This document shows positions 8,106 to 16,301 of a stretch of DNA of 55,397 nucleotides, in pieces (the stretch's first letter is position 1; every line of letters starts with the position of its first letter). The position numbers and the translations under genes are program-made. This stretch comes from Sterolibacterium sp964437515 (GTDB taxonomy: Bacteria; Pseudomonadota; Gammaproteobacteria; Burkholderiales; Rhodocyclaceae), in the NCBI GenBank assembly GCA_964437515.1, contig CAYTHB010000014.1:1-55397 (forward strand), given 5' to 3'. The notes beneath the pieces are model-generated. The model saw nothing but the letters and a program-made list of their open reading frames with translations. It had not been told where the DNA came from and searched no databases.

Positions 8106-8342
8106 ACCTAGAAACCGCAGTTGACCGCTTATCTTGATAAAAGGCTCCATTATTTCTGTGTATTTCGAACAATTTTATAAGCATCACCTTGCAGGTGAGA
8201 CCGCTACGCCATTGATTGCACGCTTTTGGGCTCGCTTGGCTGCGTTGCTCTTCGTTGCAGGGAGCGGCCATGCGCCTCATCGCGCCTTGCCAAGCGAGCC
8301 CAAAAACGCACACTCAAAGGCGTCCAACTACGGTTTCTAGGT
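8106..8342 (-). mobile_element. MITE-like element, copy 2 (237 bp, inverted, carries nested hairpin)
   Basis: Same ends as copy 1 in opposite orientation (starts ACCTAGAAACCGCAGTTGACC, ends CCAACTACGGTTTCTAGGT). Flanked by a 3-bp duplication TTA at 8103-8105 and 8343-8345. The interior next to the ACCTAG..GCAG end has diverged from copies 1 and 3. Short open frames across it are repeat sequence, not genes. Confidence 0.83.
8224..8305. repeat. Nested hairpin inside MITE copy 2
   Basis: Arms TTTTGGGCTCGCTTGGC and GCCAAGCGAGCCCAAAA pair perfectly over 17 bp around the same core as in copy 1 (GTTGCTCTTCGTTGCAGGGA, then CATGCGCCTCATCGCGCC). The arm sequences differ from copy 1 on both sides in a compensating way. 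Confidence 0.8.
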
Positions 8343-8513
8343 TTAAGCGTCATACCCCCACCCGAAGGGCTCAGTATGAGCAGATTCAAGTACATCTCAA
8401 CCGATTCAACAGTATAACCACGCCCCCACTCAAGCTTAAACTTTTAACCAGCAAATCTCTTCGGTTTTTCTCTCGGTTTTTCGGTAAAAAGCCCGGAAAA
8501 TGCGGCACACTGC

Positions 8514-8667
8514 TAACGATCATGGTGACCCTCTCGACCCGCAGAGGATAAAATAATCGTTACCCGATACGCCCACCCCACCCATCCGCCCCCTCAAGGG
8601 GCGGCTACTGATTGGTTCGCTACGCTCAAAGCTTCAACCCGACTCTGATTTTTGTATTTCACGTTAA
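8514..8667 (+). repeat. Palindromic repeat family 2, full copy upstream of hemC
   Basis: 154 bp from TAACGATCATGGT to TTTCACGTTAA. The left module has complementary TAACGAT/ATCGTTA ends. The right module has a CGCCCCCTCAAGGGGCG hairpin, a GGTTCGCTACGCTC box and the end GACTCTGATTTTTGTATTTC. It ends 42 bp before the hemC start codon, in the same orientation as the copy upstream of the cytochrome gene at 45.8 kb. Confidence 0.82.
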
Positions 8668-8709
8668 AATTTTCGATTCTTGTCATTGATATTGAATCCC
8701 GTACCTCTT

Positions 8710-9636
8710 ATGTCTTCTCCCCAACGCATCGTCATTGCTACCCGCGAATCCCGCTTGGCACTTTGGCAGGCCGAGCATGTGCGCGATCGCTTGCAGCAGA
8801 TTTATCCTGATTGCAAAGTCGAATTGTTAGGCATGACGACACGGGGTGATCAGATTCTCGATCGACCGCTCGCCAAGGTGGGGGGTAAGGGATTATTCAT
8901 CAAGGAATTGGAAACAGCCTTGCTGGATGGAAGTGCCGATATCGCCGTCCATTCGATGAAAGATGTCCCGATGCAGATGGAACCCGAGTTTGCTCTGGTG
9001 GCCATCGGTCAGCGCGAAGTGCCCTTTGATGCGTTTGTTTCAAACAAATACGCCAGTCTGGATGATCTGCCTCCCGGCGCAGTCGTCGGGACATCCAGTT
9101 TGCGTCGTGAAGCGCAGATTCATGCAAACTTTCCCTATCTTTCAGTCAGCAGTCTGCGAGGCAATCTGGATACGCGGCTGCGCAAGCTGGATGAGGGTGA
9201 ATACGATGCCATCATTCTTGCTGCGGCGGGACTCAAACGTCTGGGGTTGGCAACACGGATTCGCGCCATCTTGCCTGCCGAGCTTTCTTTACCGGCAGCA
9301 GGGCAAGGGGCGATTGGGATTGAAGCGCTGACGACGCGACCGGACGTTGCGGCCTGGATGTCCGCTTTGAATGACACGCCCACTGCCTTATGCGTGCGTG
9401 CCGAGCGCGCTGTGTCGCGTGCCCTGGCGGGGAGCTGTGAAGTGCCACTGGGTGCGTATGGCGAAATCCACGACCATCAACTTTGGTTGCGGGGCTTTGT
9501 GGCCAGCCCGGATGGTCAGCGTTTTGCGCGTGCCGAGCTACGCGGAAACACCACTGATCCGGAGCGCATGGGTGAAGAGTTGGCGGCTGAATTACGGGTG
9601 CAGGGTGCTACCGATATTCTTGCTGCATTGGAATGA
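8710..9636 (+). CDS. hemC: Porphobilinogen deaminase (hydroxymethylbilane synthase)
   Basis: 308 residues. Joins four porphobilinogen molecules into hydroxymethylbilane in haem synthesis. Family motifs: IATRESRLALWQAEHV at the N-terminus, HSMKDVP, GTSSLRRE, SSLRGNLDTRL, and AGSCEVPLGAY, whose Cys anchors the dipyrromethane cofactor. The frame is open from a TTG at 8680, but ATG 8710 (MSSPQRIVIATRES) fits the family start. Its stop overlaps hemD by 4 bp. Confidence 0.96.
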   Translation: MSSPQRIVIATRESRLALWQAEHVRDRLQQIYPDCKVELLGMTTRGDQILDRPLAKVGGKGLFIKELETALLDGSADIAVHSMKDVPMQMEPEFALVAIGQREVPFDAFVSNKYASLDDLPPGAVVGTSSLRREAQIHANFPYLSVSSLRGNLDTRLRKLDEGEYDAIILAAAGLKRLGLATRIRAILPAELSLPAAGQGAIGIEALTTRPDVAAWMSALNDTPTALCVRAERAVSRALAGSCEVPLGAYGEIHDHQLWLRGFVASPDGQRFARAELRGNTTDPERMGEELAAELRVQGATDILAALE

Positions 9637-10472
9637 TCGCTGAAACCCGCCAGGCATTGGCCGGTCGCCATGTCGTCGTCACACGGCCACAGCAACAGTC
9701 GAACTCGCTTAGTGCCGCTATTCATGCTGCAGGCGGTATCCCCGTTCTTTTTCCATTATTGCTGATTCATTCGGTGAATGAAGAGGAACGTCATGCCTTA
9801 CGTGATGTACTCAGGCAACTGGTCGCGGGCATGTTTGGTTGGGCGGTTTTCGTGAGTCCAAATGCTATCGAAAAAACCTTTGATGAATTGCACACACTGG
9901 GCTTGCCTTGGCCGGATCAGGTGCGTGTGGCAGTGGTAGGAAAAGGCAGCGAACATGCGCTCATGGAACGCAATGTCAGTTCGCAAAAAGTCATTTCTCC
10001 TACGGAGCGTTACGATTCTGAAGGTTTGCTGGCGTTGCCTGAATTGCAGATGGCGCAGATGCAAGGGCAGCGTGTCATGATCTTCAGAGGCGATGGGGGA
10101 CGCGAGCTGATCGCCCAGACCCTGCGTGAACGGGGAGCCTCTGTGGACTACATCACTTGCTATCGGCGCAGCGCCCCCTCTGGAGCCGCCGCCGATACCA
10201 CGGTGTTGCAATATCTGTGGCAACAAGGGCAGCTCGATGCCATCACAATAACCAGTAGCGAGGGACTACGCCATCTTCATGCCTTGTTGGGCGAAACAAA
10301 AACCGGGCATTCGTCACTTTCATTGCTGGAAACGACCCCCCTGTTCGTTCCTCATGCCCGCATTGCAGAGGAGGCACAACGTCTGGGGCTGTCTCGTGTG
10401 GTGGCAACCGCTGCGGGAGATGTCGGTTTGCTTGCAGGTCTGATAGAGTACTTCGATTTACCGCACCATTGA
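9633..10472 (+). CDS. hemD: Uroporphyrinogen-III synthase
   Basis: 279 residues. Cyclises hydroxymethylbilane to uroporphyrinogen III. This family is poorly conserved, but GRHVVVTRPQQQSNSLSAAI, WAVFVSPNAIE, VAVVGKGSEHAL, GQRVMIFRGDGGRELIAQTL and DAITITSSEGLRHL are typical. The 4-bp overlap with hemC and the following hemX/hemY support it. An 8-bp tandem repeat begins in its stop codon. Confidence 0.93.
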   Translation: MIAETRQALAGRHVVVTRPQQQSNSLSAAIHAAGGIPVLFPLLLIHSVNEEERHALRDVLRQLVAGMFGWAVFVSPNAIEKTFDELHTLGLPWPDQVRVAVVGKGSEHALMERNVSSQKVISPTERYDSEGLLALPELQMAQMQGQRVMIFRGDGGRELIAQTLRERGASVDYITCYRRSAPSGAAADTTVLQYLWQQGQLDAITITSSEGLRHLHALLGETKTGHSSLSLLETTPLFVPHARIAEEAQRLGLSRVVATAAGDVGLLAGLIEYFDLPHH

Positions 10473-10498
10473 TTATTGGATTATTGGATTATTGGATT
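10471..10498 (+). repeat. 8-bp tandem repeat between hemD and hemX
   Basis: GATTATTG occurs three times in a row plus GATT, starting inside the hemD stop codon and ending 8 bp before the hemX start. No clear ribosome-binding site remains in the gap. Slippage here would change the spacing between hemD and hemX. Confidence 0.8.
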
Positions 10499-10506
10499 CG
10501 CATCAC

Positions 10507-11598
10507 ATGAACATGGAAACCGATCCTCAGCTTCCCTCGACTGTCGCCGAGGTTCAGCCTCAGCCCCACTCCTCCATCTCTTTGTGGCAACGGGTACTGA
10601 ATGCCTTGCGTCGTCCGCCGGTGCTCATTGCGACGCTGGCCTTGTTGTTATTGAGTTGGCAATGGCTGGAAACACGCACTCGTCTGAGCAATTTGCAAGA
10701 AGAACTGGCACGTCGACTGGCGACGAGCGATGCGGGTAGTCACGAAGCGCGTGCGCTGGCAAAACAGAATCAGGAAGCACTGCAAGCCCTCTCGACCAAA
10801 ACCACTGCCATCGAAACCCGCCTGGCCGAAACCCGGACGCAACAGATGGCACTGGAAAACATGTATCAAGAACTCTTGCACAGCCGTGATGAGCGTCTGC
10901 TAGCCGAGGTCGAACAAACCGTATCGACAGCCGCACAGCAACTACAGCTGGCGGGTAATGTTTCAGCCGCCTTGATTGCCTTGCAAGGTGCCGATGCACG
11001 ATTGGCGCGGGCAGCACTCCCGCAGCTCGTTCCCTTACGCAAGCTCATCAATCGGGATATCGAACGCCTCAACGCGGTGCCGCTGGCGGATATTCAGGGT
11101 ATTTCATTGAAACTGGAAAGTGTCATCAGTGTCGTGGATGACTTGCCGCTGGCATTCGAACAACGAGCGCGAGCAGAGCCGCTCGTCAAACAAAATTTGG
11201 GGATGCCGCCAGCCAGTTACTGGGACGCGCTGGGGCGTGAGCTGTGGGCTGAACTCAAGCAACTCATTCGTGTTGAAAAAGTAGAGCAATCGGCCCATGG
11301 TGAAACGGCCTTGTTGTCACCCAGTCAGGTTTTTTTCCTGCGTGAAAACCTCAAGCTGCGATTGATTACCGCACGATTGGCCTTGCTGCAACGGGACGGC
11401 AAGGTATATCGCGATGATTTGCAACAAGCACAACACTGGCTGAACCGTTATTTTGATATCCGTGACAAATCAGTCACCCACGCGATGACGACGCTCAAAA
11501 ATCTTTCGGGCGCAGACCTGAATCTGGAACTGCCCACGCTCAACGAGACCCTGAGCAGTTTGCGCAGCTTCAAGCTGTCCAAGGAAAAGGGGAAATAA
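10507..11598 (+). CDS. hemX: HemX-like uroporphyrinogen-III C-methyltransferase-family protein
   Basis: About 363 residues. A short cytosolic N-terminus is followed by one membrane segment (VLIATLALLLLSWQWL, near residue 38). Then comes a long helical, Gln/Ala/Leu-rich region with coiled-coil character (LARRLATSDAGSHEA, LAETRTQQMALENMYQEL). That is the layout of HemX proteins, whose biochemical role is unsettled despite the inherited name. It lies between hemD and hemY, the standard order. Starts at ATG 10507 or 10513 are equally plausible; neither has a good Shine-Dalgarno sequence. Confidence 0.85.
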   Translation: MNMETDPQLPSTVAEVQPQPHSSISLWQRVLNALRRPPVLIATLALLLLSWQWLETRTRLSNLQEELARRLATSDAGSHEARALAKQNQEALQALSTKTTAIETRLAETRTQQMALENMYQELLHSRDERLLAEVEQTVSTAAQQLQLAGNVSAALIALQGADARLARAALPQLVPLRKLINRDIERLNAVPLADIQGISLKLESVISVVDDLPLAFEQRARAEPLVKQNLGMPPASYWDALGRELWAELKQLIRVEKVEQSAHGETALLSPSQVFFLRENLKLRLITARLALLQRDGKVYRDDLQQAQHWLNRYFDIRDKSVTHAMTTLKNLSGADLNLELPTLNETLSSLRSFKLSKEKGK

Positions 11599-11603
11599 AC
11601 GCC

Positions 11604-12773
11604 ATGCGTACCCTGCTCTGGCTGCTAACGCTGGCTGCACTGGCCGTGGGCCTTGCGCTGGCAGCGCGTTACAACGATGGCTATGTCCTGTTTGTGTTTG
11701 CTCCGTGGCGCATCGAGCTGTCATTGAATCTGCTGATTCTGTTGCAACTAATCAGCTTTATCGCACTTTATCTGCTGGTTCGTCTTGTTGCGCACACCTT
11801 GAAACTCCCACAGCGGGTTCGAGAATATCGCGCCCGCAGGCAACGTGAAAAAGCCGAACATGCCTTGGGCGATGCTGTGCGCCTGAGTTTTGAAGGCCGC
11901 TATAGCCATGCCCTGAAAAGCGCGGCACTAGCGCATCAGTTCAGCCATGCGCCGGGAACGGCGGCTCTATTGGCGGCACGCGCAGCACATGCCATGCGTG
12001 ATGACGAACGACAAGATGAATGGCTTCAACGTGCAACAACCCATGATGCCGAAACTCGTGAAGCACGCTTGATGACCGAAGCCGAGCTGCATCTGGGCAA
12101 TCATCGTTACGCCGATGCGCAAGGTGTCGTGGATGTACTGGAATCCAGCGGTCAACGCCATATTGCTGCACTGCGTCTGTCTTTACGTGCGCATCAGGCT
12201 TTAGGTAACTGGCGCGATGTCGTGCGCATCGTGCGCCAGCTCGAACGCCATCGCGCCCTGAGTCCCGAACAGGCCACCCCGATCCGCTTGCGCGCCCATC
12301 TTGAAGTGCTGCGCTCACTGGCACTGGACGCGGGGGCATTGCAGGCCTATTGGCGTGAGCTGGCCAGTGCGGATCGGCGTAATGTGCGGCTGGCCGCAGA
12401 GACCGCCCGCCTGTTGATTGCAGTGGATGACAGCTTCAATGCCCAGCGTCTACTGGAAGATGTTCTCGATAATGACTGGGATTCCAGCCTCGCCACCCTT
12501 TACGGCGAATGTCGTGGGGGTGACGTGTTGGGACGTCTTGCACGTTGCGAAAGCTGGCTCAAGCAGCATCCACGCGATGCCCATTTACTGCTGGTATTGG
12601 GGCGGCTTTGCCAGCAGCAGCAGCTCTGGGGCAAGGCGCAAAGCTATTTCGAAGCTTCTTTGTCGCAACAACCCAGTCACGCCGCTCATGTCGAGCTGGC
12701 ACGCTTGTTTGACCAGCTGGATCGCAGCAATGACGCCAATCGCCATTACCGGGCAGCGGCAGATCTGGGGTAA
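11604..12773 (+). CDS. hemY: HemY-like membrane TPR protein
   Basis: 389 residues. Two N-terminal membrane segments (LLWLLTLAALAVGLALAA and LNLLILLQLISFIALYLLVR) are followed by a cytosolic or periplasmic TPR-like helical region (EGRYSHALKSAALAHQF, DAHLLLVLGRLCQQQQLWGK, HVELARLFDQLDRSNDA). This is the proteobacterial HemY family, a porphyrin-cluster protein, not the protoporphyrinogen oxidase HemY of Gram-positives. A GGGGAAA ribosome-binding site precedes ATG 11604, five bp after hemX. It converges on the HD-GYP gene with a 20-bp gap. Confidence 0.87.
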   Translation: MRTLLWLLTLAALAVGLALAARYNDGYVLFVFAPWRIELSLNLLILLQLISFIALYLLVRLVAHTLKLPQRVREYRARRQREKAEHALGDAVRLSFEGRYSHALKSAALAHQFSHAPGTAALLAARAAHAMRDDERQDEWLQRATTHDAETREARLMTEAELHLGNHRYADAQGVVDVLESSGQRHIAALRLSLRAHQALGNWRDVVRIVRQLERHRALSPEQATPIRLRAHLEVLRSLALDAGALQAYWRELASADRRNVRLAAETARLLIAVDDSFNAQRLLEDVLDNDWDSSLATLYGECRGGDVLGRLARCESWLKQHPRDAHLLLVLGRLCQQQQLWGKAQSYFEASLSQQPSHAAHVELARLFDQLDRSNDANRHYRAAADLG

Positions 12774-12793
12774 GACAAGAGCAAGAGCCAGAA

Positions 12794-14101
12794 TCAACCC
12801 CCGGAAGCCCCCTTGCCCTCTTCTCCCGAAAAGAAATAGGTCAACCGTTTACGCGGGCAGAGATAAGCGGCCACTTCGGGAATGAGCTGGGCGGGGTTCA
12901 GGGATTTGACGATGGAAATTTCGGGCGACGCTTCCAAGTCGAGTATCAACGCGTCTTTTTTGGGCTTTCCTGCTTCATAAACCAACACCCAGGGGCGCAA
13001 GGGCTTCTTGGGGTTGATTGAAGTGACGGCGGCAATGGCATCGTTGGAAAGCTGAACGATGGAGCCAGGTGGATAGACCCCGAGATTGCGGATCATGACC
13101 TGCAAGGCATGTTTTTCAAACTTTGCGCTGGCCTTGGAGAACATGTAAGACAAGGCTTCATGAGGTGTCATGGCCTTGTGGATGTCCGTGGGATTACATA
13201 GATTGTCATAGAAATTAACCATGGCAACCAGCCGCCCGGCCGGTGACAGTGCTGCTTCCGTCAGTCCATTGGGATAACCACTGCCATCACAATATTCATG
13301 GTGCTGACCGATGATCTGGAGTACGGCGGACGACATGCCCAGTTTTTTGATCAGATCGACACCATAGTCGACATGCAGCCGATAGAGCGACCACTCGGCC
13401 TTGTTGTACTCGGAACGGCTTTTTTTCAGTATCTGATTCGGCATGTCTGTTTTTCCAATGTCATGCAGCATGGCGGCGATACCAAGAGCATGCGCCGTCT
13501 GTGGAGTGAACCCGAGTTCCTTGGCCAGCATCATGCAGAGGATGCAGACGTTGAGATTATGGTGATACGCCTCTTCTCCTCCCACTTTTTCACCCATGAC
13601 ATGCAGGGTTGCCTCCGGGCTTTCGATGAAGGCATCGATCATGAGATGAACGAGTTGAACCATGTCTTCGAGCGTTTCCTTCGGGCGCGAAAACAGGTTG
13701 CGGTTGAGATTCTGCATGACGGTGGCCGCCTTGAGAAAGGCCTGCTCCGTTTGCACAATTTTTTGGCGATGCTGCTCGATTTTGTCGGGTGGCTGCTCCG
13801 GTTCCTGTCCCGATGCACTCGCATCTTTTTCATCGGAGGCATCCGCCGCGGAATCCTCTGATTCAGCGGCTGCTTCGGGAAGATTTTCACCGTCCAGATC
13901 GGAAGCCGGAAAAGTGCTGCGCGCAGGATCGTAACGATACTGCTTCATCTTCATGGCACGCAACGCACGAAGCTGCTCGTTATCCTTGACGAGAAACTGG
14001 TTCAAAGGGAAAGGATGCGAAATCCAGGATTGCTCCAGGATGACATAAACACCGATACGCAATTGTTCGGGGCGCAGGTAATGGGCTTTGTCTGTACTCA
14101 C
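12794..14101 (-). CDS. HD-GYP domain phosphodiesterase with DUF3391 N-terminus
   Basis: 435 residues, predicted to hydrolyse cyclic di-GMP. Residues 1-65 look like the DUF3391 domain (YLRPEQLRIGVYVILEQSW). An acidic Ala/Glu/Asp-rich linker spans about 68-110. The HD-GYP domain covers about 150-350: HNLNVCILCMMLAKELG, MLHDIGKTDMP (HD metal site), and HHEYCDGSGYPNGL (GYP motif). The catalytic HD and GYP signatures are intact. A role in motility or attachment is plausible given the flagellin gene in the window. No receiver domain is fused. Confidence 0.92.
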   Translation of the reverse strand: MSTDKAHYLRPEQLRIGVYVILEQSWISHPFPLNQFLVKDNEQLRALRAMKMKQYRYDPARSTFPASDLDGENLPEAAAESEDSAADASDEKDASASGQEPEQPPDKIEQHRQKIVQTEQAFLKAATVMQNLNRNLFSRPKETLEDMVQLVHLMIDAFIESPEATLHVMGEKVGGEEAYHHNLNVCILCMMLAKELGFTPQTAHALGIAAMLHDIGKTDMPNQILKKSRSEYNKAEWSLYRLHVDYGVDLIKKLGMSSAVLQIIGQHHEYCDGSGYPNGLTEAALSPAGRLVAMVNFYDNLCNPTDIHKAMTPHEALSYMFSKASAKFEKHALQVMIRNLGVYPPGSIVQLSNDAIAAVTSINPKKPLRPWVLVYEAGKPKKDALILDLEASPEISIVKSLNPAQLIPEVAAYLCPRKRLTYFFSGEEGKGASGG

Positions 14102-14355
14102 ATCAAATCCACTTTATGTTCCAAAGAGTCATCGGTATTTGTATTTGTGATTTCGAAGATAACACACCCTCATTGAGCAGAGTCGACGTGATTGACAGAA
14201 TGTCAATCCAAAGCTGAAATGTCCGCTGCCCGGTATGGTGTCAAAGAGAAGAGGCTCGGTACGTTTGAACCCAGAAAATCCATTAGCCATTTTGCCACCT
14301 ATAAATAATGGGTGGATCAGAAGCATTCGCCCACAAGCCTGTGAACCAAGCGTGT

Positions 14356-14560
14356 TTTTTCGGGGCACGGACAGCATCAGCTTATTCTGACTGTCATCTC
14401 CATACCAAGACCCTCCGATAGCCAGCACCAAACCATGCAAGGTAGAAAGCGTATGCTGGATTTTGGATCGCAGCACGACCTGACAGAACAAGCTCATCAA
14501 GTTGTAAGCCAGCATGGCAAAGCGGTGAAAATGGATCGTCAATCGCAGCATCGAGTGTCC
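14356..14560 (-). pseudogene. Transposase C-terminal remnant (IS1380-like)
   Basis: About 65 codons of recognisable sequence on the minus strand (LTIHFHRFAMLAYNLMSLF, then STLHGLVLAIGGSWYG, then KLMLSVPRKN). They resemble the C-terminal region of IS1380-type DDE transposases. The frame stays open on both sides (14129-14599), but the flanks do not look like transposase, so both ends of the gene are lost. It marks the left border of the accessory island. The rest of 14102-14722 shows no gene. Confidence 0.5.
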
Positions 14561-14722
14561 GAGAATGAGAGAGTCTTGGTAAATTGGGGTGAACAACACT
14601 AATCGTGAGCGAGTTGGTTTTTGGAATTTTGGTGGCGGACGGTTGACCAGTTCAATTCCGTCTCGGTAGCTTGAATGGTAATGCAGCGTGTGTGAGCGGC
14701 AATGGCGGGGTACCTGTCGAAT

Positions 14723-16285
14723 CTAGGGCGAACGGTCATCGGTGTGCGTCGCCAGCCACCGCAGCCCGCTGGCCGTCAGGCGATACCGTTGATTGCGGCT
14801 GTTGGGCTTGTCGGGCAAGGTCATTTCGATCATCCCCTGTTCCAGCGCCGGTGCCAAATAGGCTCGGCGAAAGTGCTCCCGGTTGGTCAGCCCCAGTGCG
14901 TCCTGAATGGCTTGCCGGGTCATTTCCCCTTCTACCCGTGACAACAACAGCTCGACTTGCGTGGTGACTTGCGTGGTGACTTGCGTGGTGACTGCCTCCG
15001 TGCCTGCGGTTGGCACGAGGGCCAAGGGGTGCCTCGGCAACCGGATCACGAACGCCAGCCGGTCGTCGTCCGTCTCGAACAGCGATGCGGGCGAGCCGTT
15101 GGCTGCCATTTCCTTGAGGATCTTCGGGATGCCGGTGGAGCGGCCTTCGGTCATCTCCAGCTCTTTCAGAAACTCGCCAATGCGCCGGTTGCGATAGCGG
15201 CGGCTGACCGCACGCCCGGTCTGAAAATCCTCCAACCGAATCGAGCGATCCGGGCCAGGAAAGCTCAGGATAACCAGTTCTTCATTGCTGATGCGCACCT
15301 CGATGGGCTCACGCTCCTCGTAGGAACGGTGATAGACCGCGTTGACCAAGGCCTCCTCGATGGCGGCGTAGGGGAAGTTCCAGACCCGCGTGGCCTCGGC
15401 CCGGTCGGGGTGCTTGATGACAGTCTCGCGCAGGAAGTTGCGCTGGATGTAGCTCAAGGCCTCGCGCGTCATCCGCGCCAGCGGGCCTTTGAAAATCTTT
15501 TCCTCAAAGCGATCGCCGCCCGCGCCCTCGGGAAACCAGACCACGTCGATCTGCACGCCGGGGAAGAAGCGCTCCGGTGTTTCGTTGAAGAACAGCAGGC
15601 CCACGTTCTTGGGCCACGGCGATTCCGTGGGGCCGCCCGCCACATTCATCTGCCGCGCCAGGGCTTCGACCGACAACCCCGGCACATCGGCCGCCAGTGC
15701 GCTGCCCACCTCCTGCAAGAACGCCTGCATCAGCGGTTTGGACAGATCTGCTACCTGCGCGAACTGGTTATAACGGTCATCGAACGGCACCTTGGCCGTC
15801 AGGCTCAACAACTCCTGTTCGGTGTCGCCCTTGGCCTCGACCGTGCTGCTGTAGCGGCGGATGTAGTAGCGCCAGGTTTTCTTGTGGGCCGTGACCGCTT
15901 CCGGTGCCTTGTAGGGCCGGGTCTGACCGCCCGGTGCCCACAGCACGATCAGCTTGCGGCCTTCAACCTCTTCGATGCTCAACACCGGAAAATACGGCGG
16001 CTGGATCAACTGACAGTGCGCCAACAGTTCACGCTGGATTTTGTCGAGCTGGTTGTCGGCCAGGCCGACCGGCGGAAAGATGGGCTGGCCGTTGGCGTCG
16101 CAGTCTTGTCCGATCACCACGTAGCCGCCGCCCAGATTCTCGAAGTCGTTGGCAAAGGCGCACACCGTGCGGATGATTGCATCCGGGTTCCAGCCGGTCT
16201 TGTATTCGATGCGCTCGCCCTCGACCGTGCGCTGGCGCAGCAGGTCGTTGAGGTTGATGGGGAGTTTGCTGTTCGTGATCGTCAT
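14723..16285 (-). CDS. AlbA_2 (Schlafen-type) domain protein with ATPase-like module
   Basis: 520 residues. An AlbA_2 domain near the N-terminus (VEGERIEYKTGWNP, TVCAFANDFENLGGGYVVIG) is followed by a GHKL/HATPase_c_4-type module (AAIEEALVNAVYHRSYEE with the N-box-like Asn, then EELVILSFPGPD). Next come a TTQV-repeat linker and a C-terminal winged-helix-like segment (QAIQDALGLTNREHFRRAYL). Proteins of this build are annotated as putative transcriptional regulators or RecG-like ATPases and often sit in defence loci. ATG 16285 (MTITNSKLP) has a GGAAG ribosome-binding site; the frame is open to 16330. It is the last gene of the hsd-SIR2 operon, 16 bp after the SIR2 stop. Confidence 0.85.
   Translation of the reverse strand: MTITNSKLPINLNDLLRQRTVEGERIEYKTGWNPDAIIRTVCAFANDFENLGGGYVVIGQDCDANGQPIFPPVGLADNQLDKIQRELLAHCQLIQPPYFPVLSIEEVEGRKLIVLWAPGGQTRPYKAPEAVTAHKKTWRYYIRRYSSTVEAKGDTEQELLSLTAKVPFDDRYNQFAQVADLSKPLMQAFLQEVGSALAADVPGLSVEALARQMNVAGGPTESPWPKNVGLLFFNETPERFFPGVQIDVVWFPEGAGGDRFEEKIFKGPLARMTREALSYIQRNFLRETVIKHPDRAEATRVWNFPYAAIEEALVNAVYHRSYEEREPIEVRISNEELVILSFPGPDRSIRLEDFQTGRAVSRRYRNRRIGEFLKELEMTEGRSTGIPKILKEMAANGSPASLFETDDDRLAFVIRLPRHPLALVPTAGTEAVTTQVTTQVTTQVELLLSRVEGEMTRQAIQDALGLTNREHFRRAYLAPALEQGMIEMTLPDKPNSRNQRYRLTASGLRWLATHTDDRSP
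14954..14993 (-). repeat. 12-bp in-frame tandem repeat encoding TTQV units
   Basis: GACTTGCGTGGT on the plus strand occurs three times in a row plus GACT. It encodes VTTQVTTQVTTQV in the linker before the winged-helix tail of the AlbA_2 protein. Unit changes would stay in frame. Similar linkers are common in this family. Confidence 0.85.
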
Positions 16286-16301
16286 CGTCTGTCTTCCGAT
16301 T

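Noticed and set aside
8224..8305. Nested hairpin as an integron attC site
   Set aside because: The palindrome ends do not carry the GTTRRRY/RYYYAAC core sites, and no integrase or cassette array is present.
8216..8551. 111-residue plus-strand frame in the hemC upstream region
   Set aside because: Lies across the nested hairpin, the MITE end and part of the next repeat; composition follows the repeat, not a protein.
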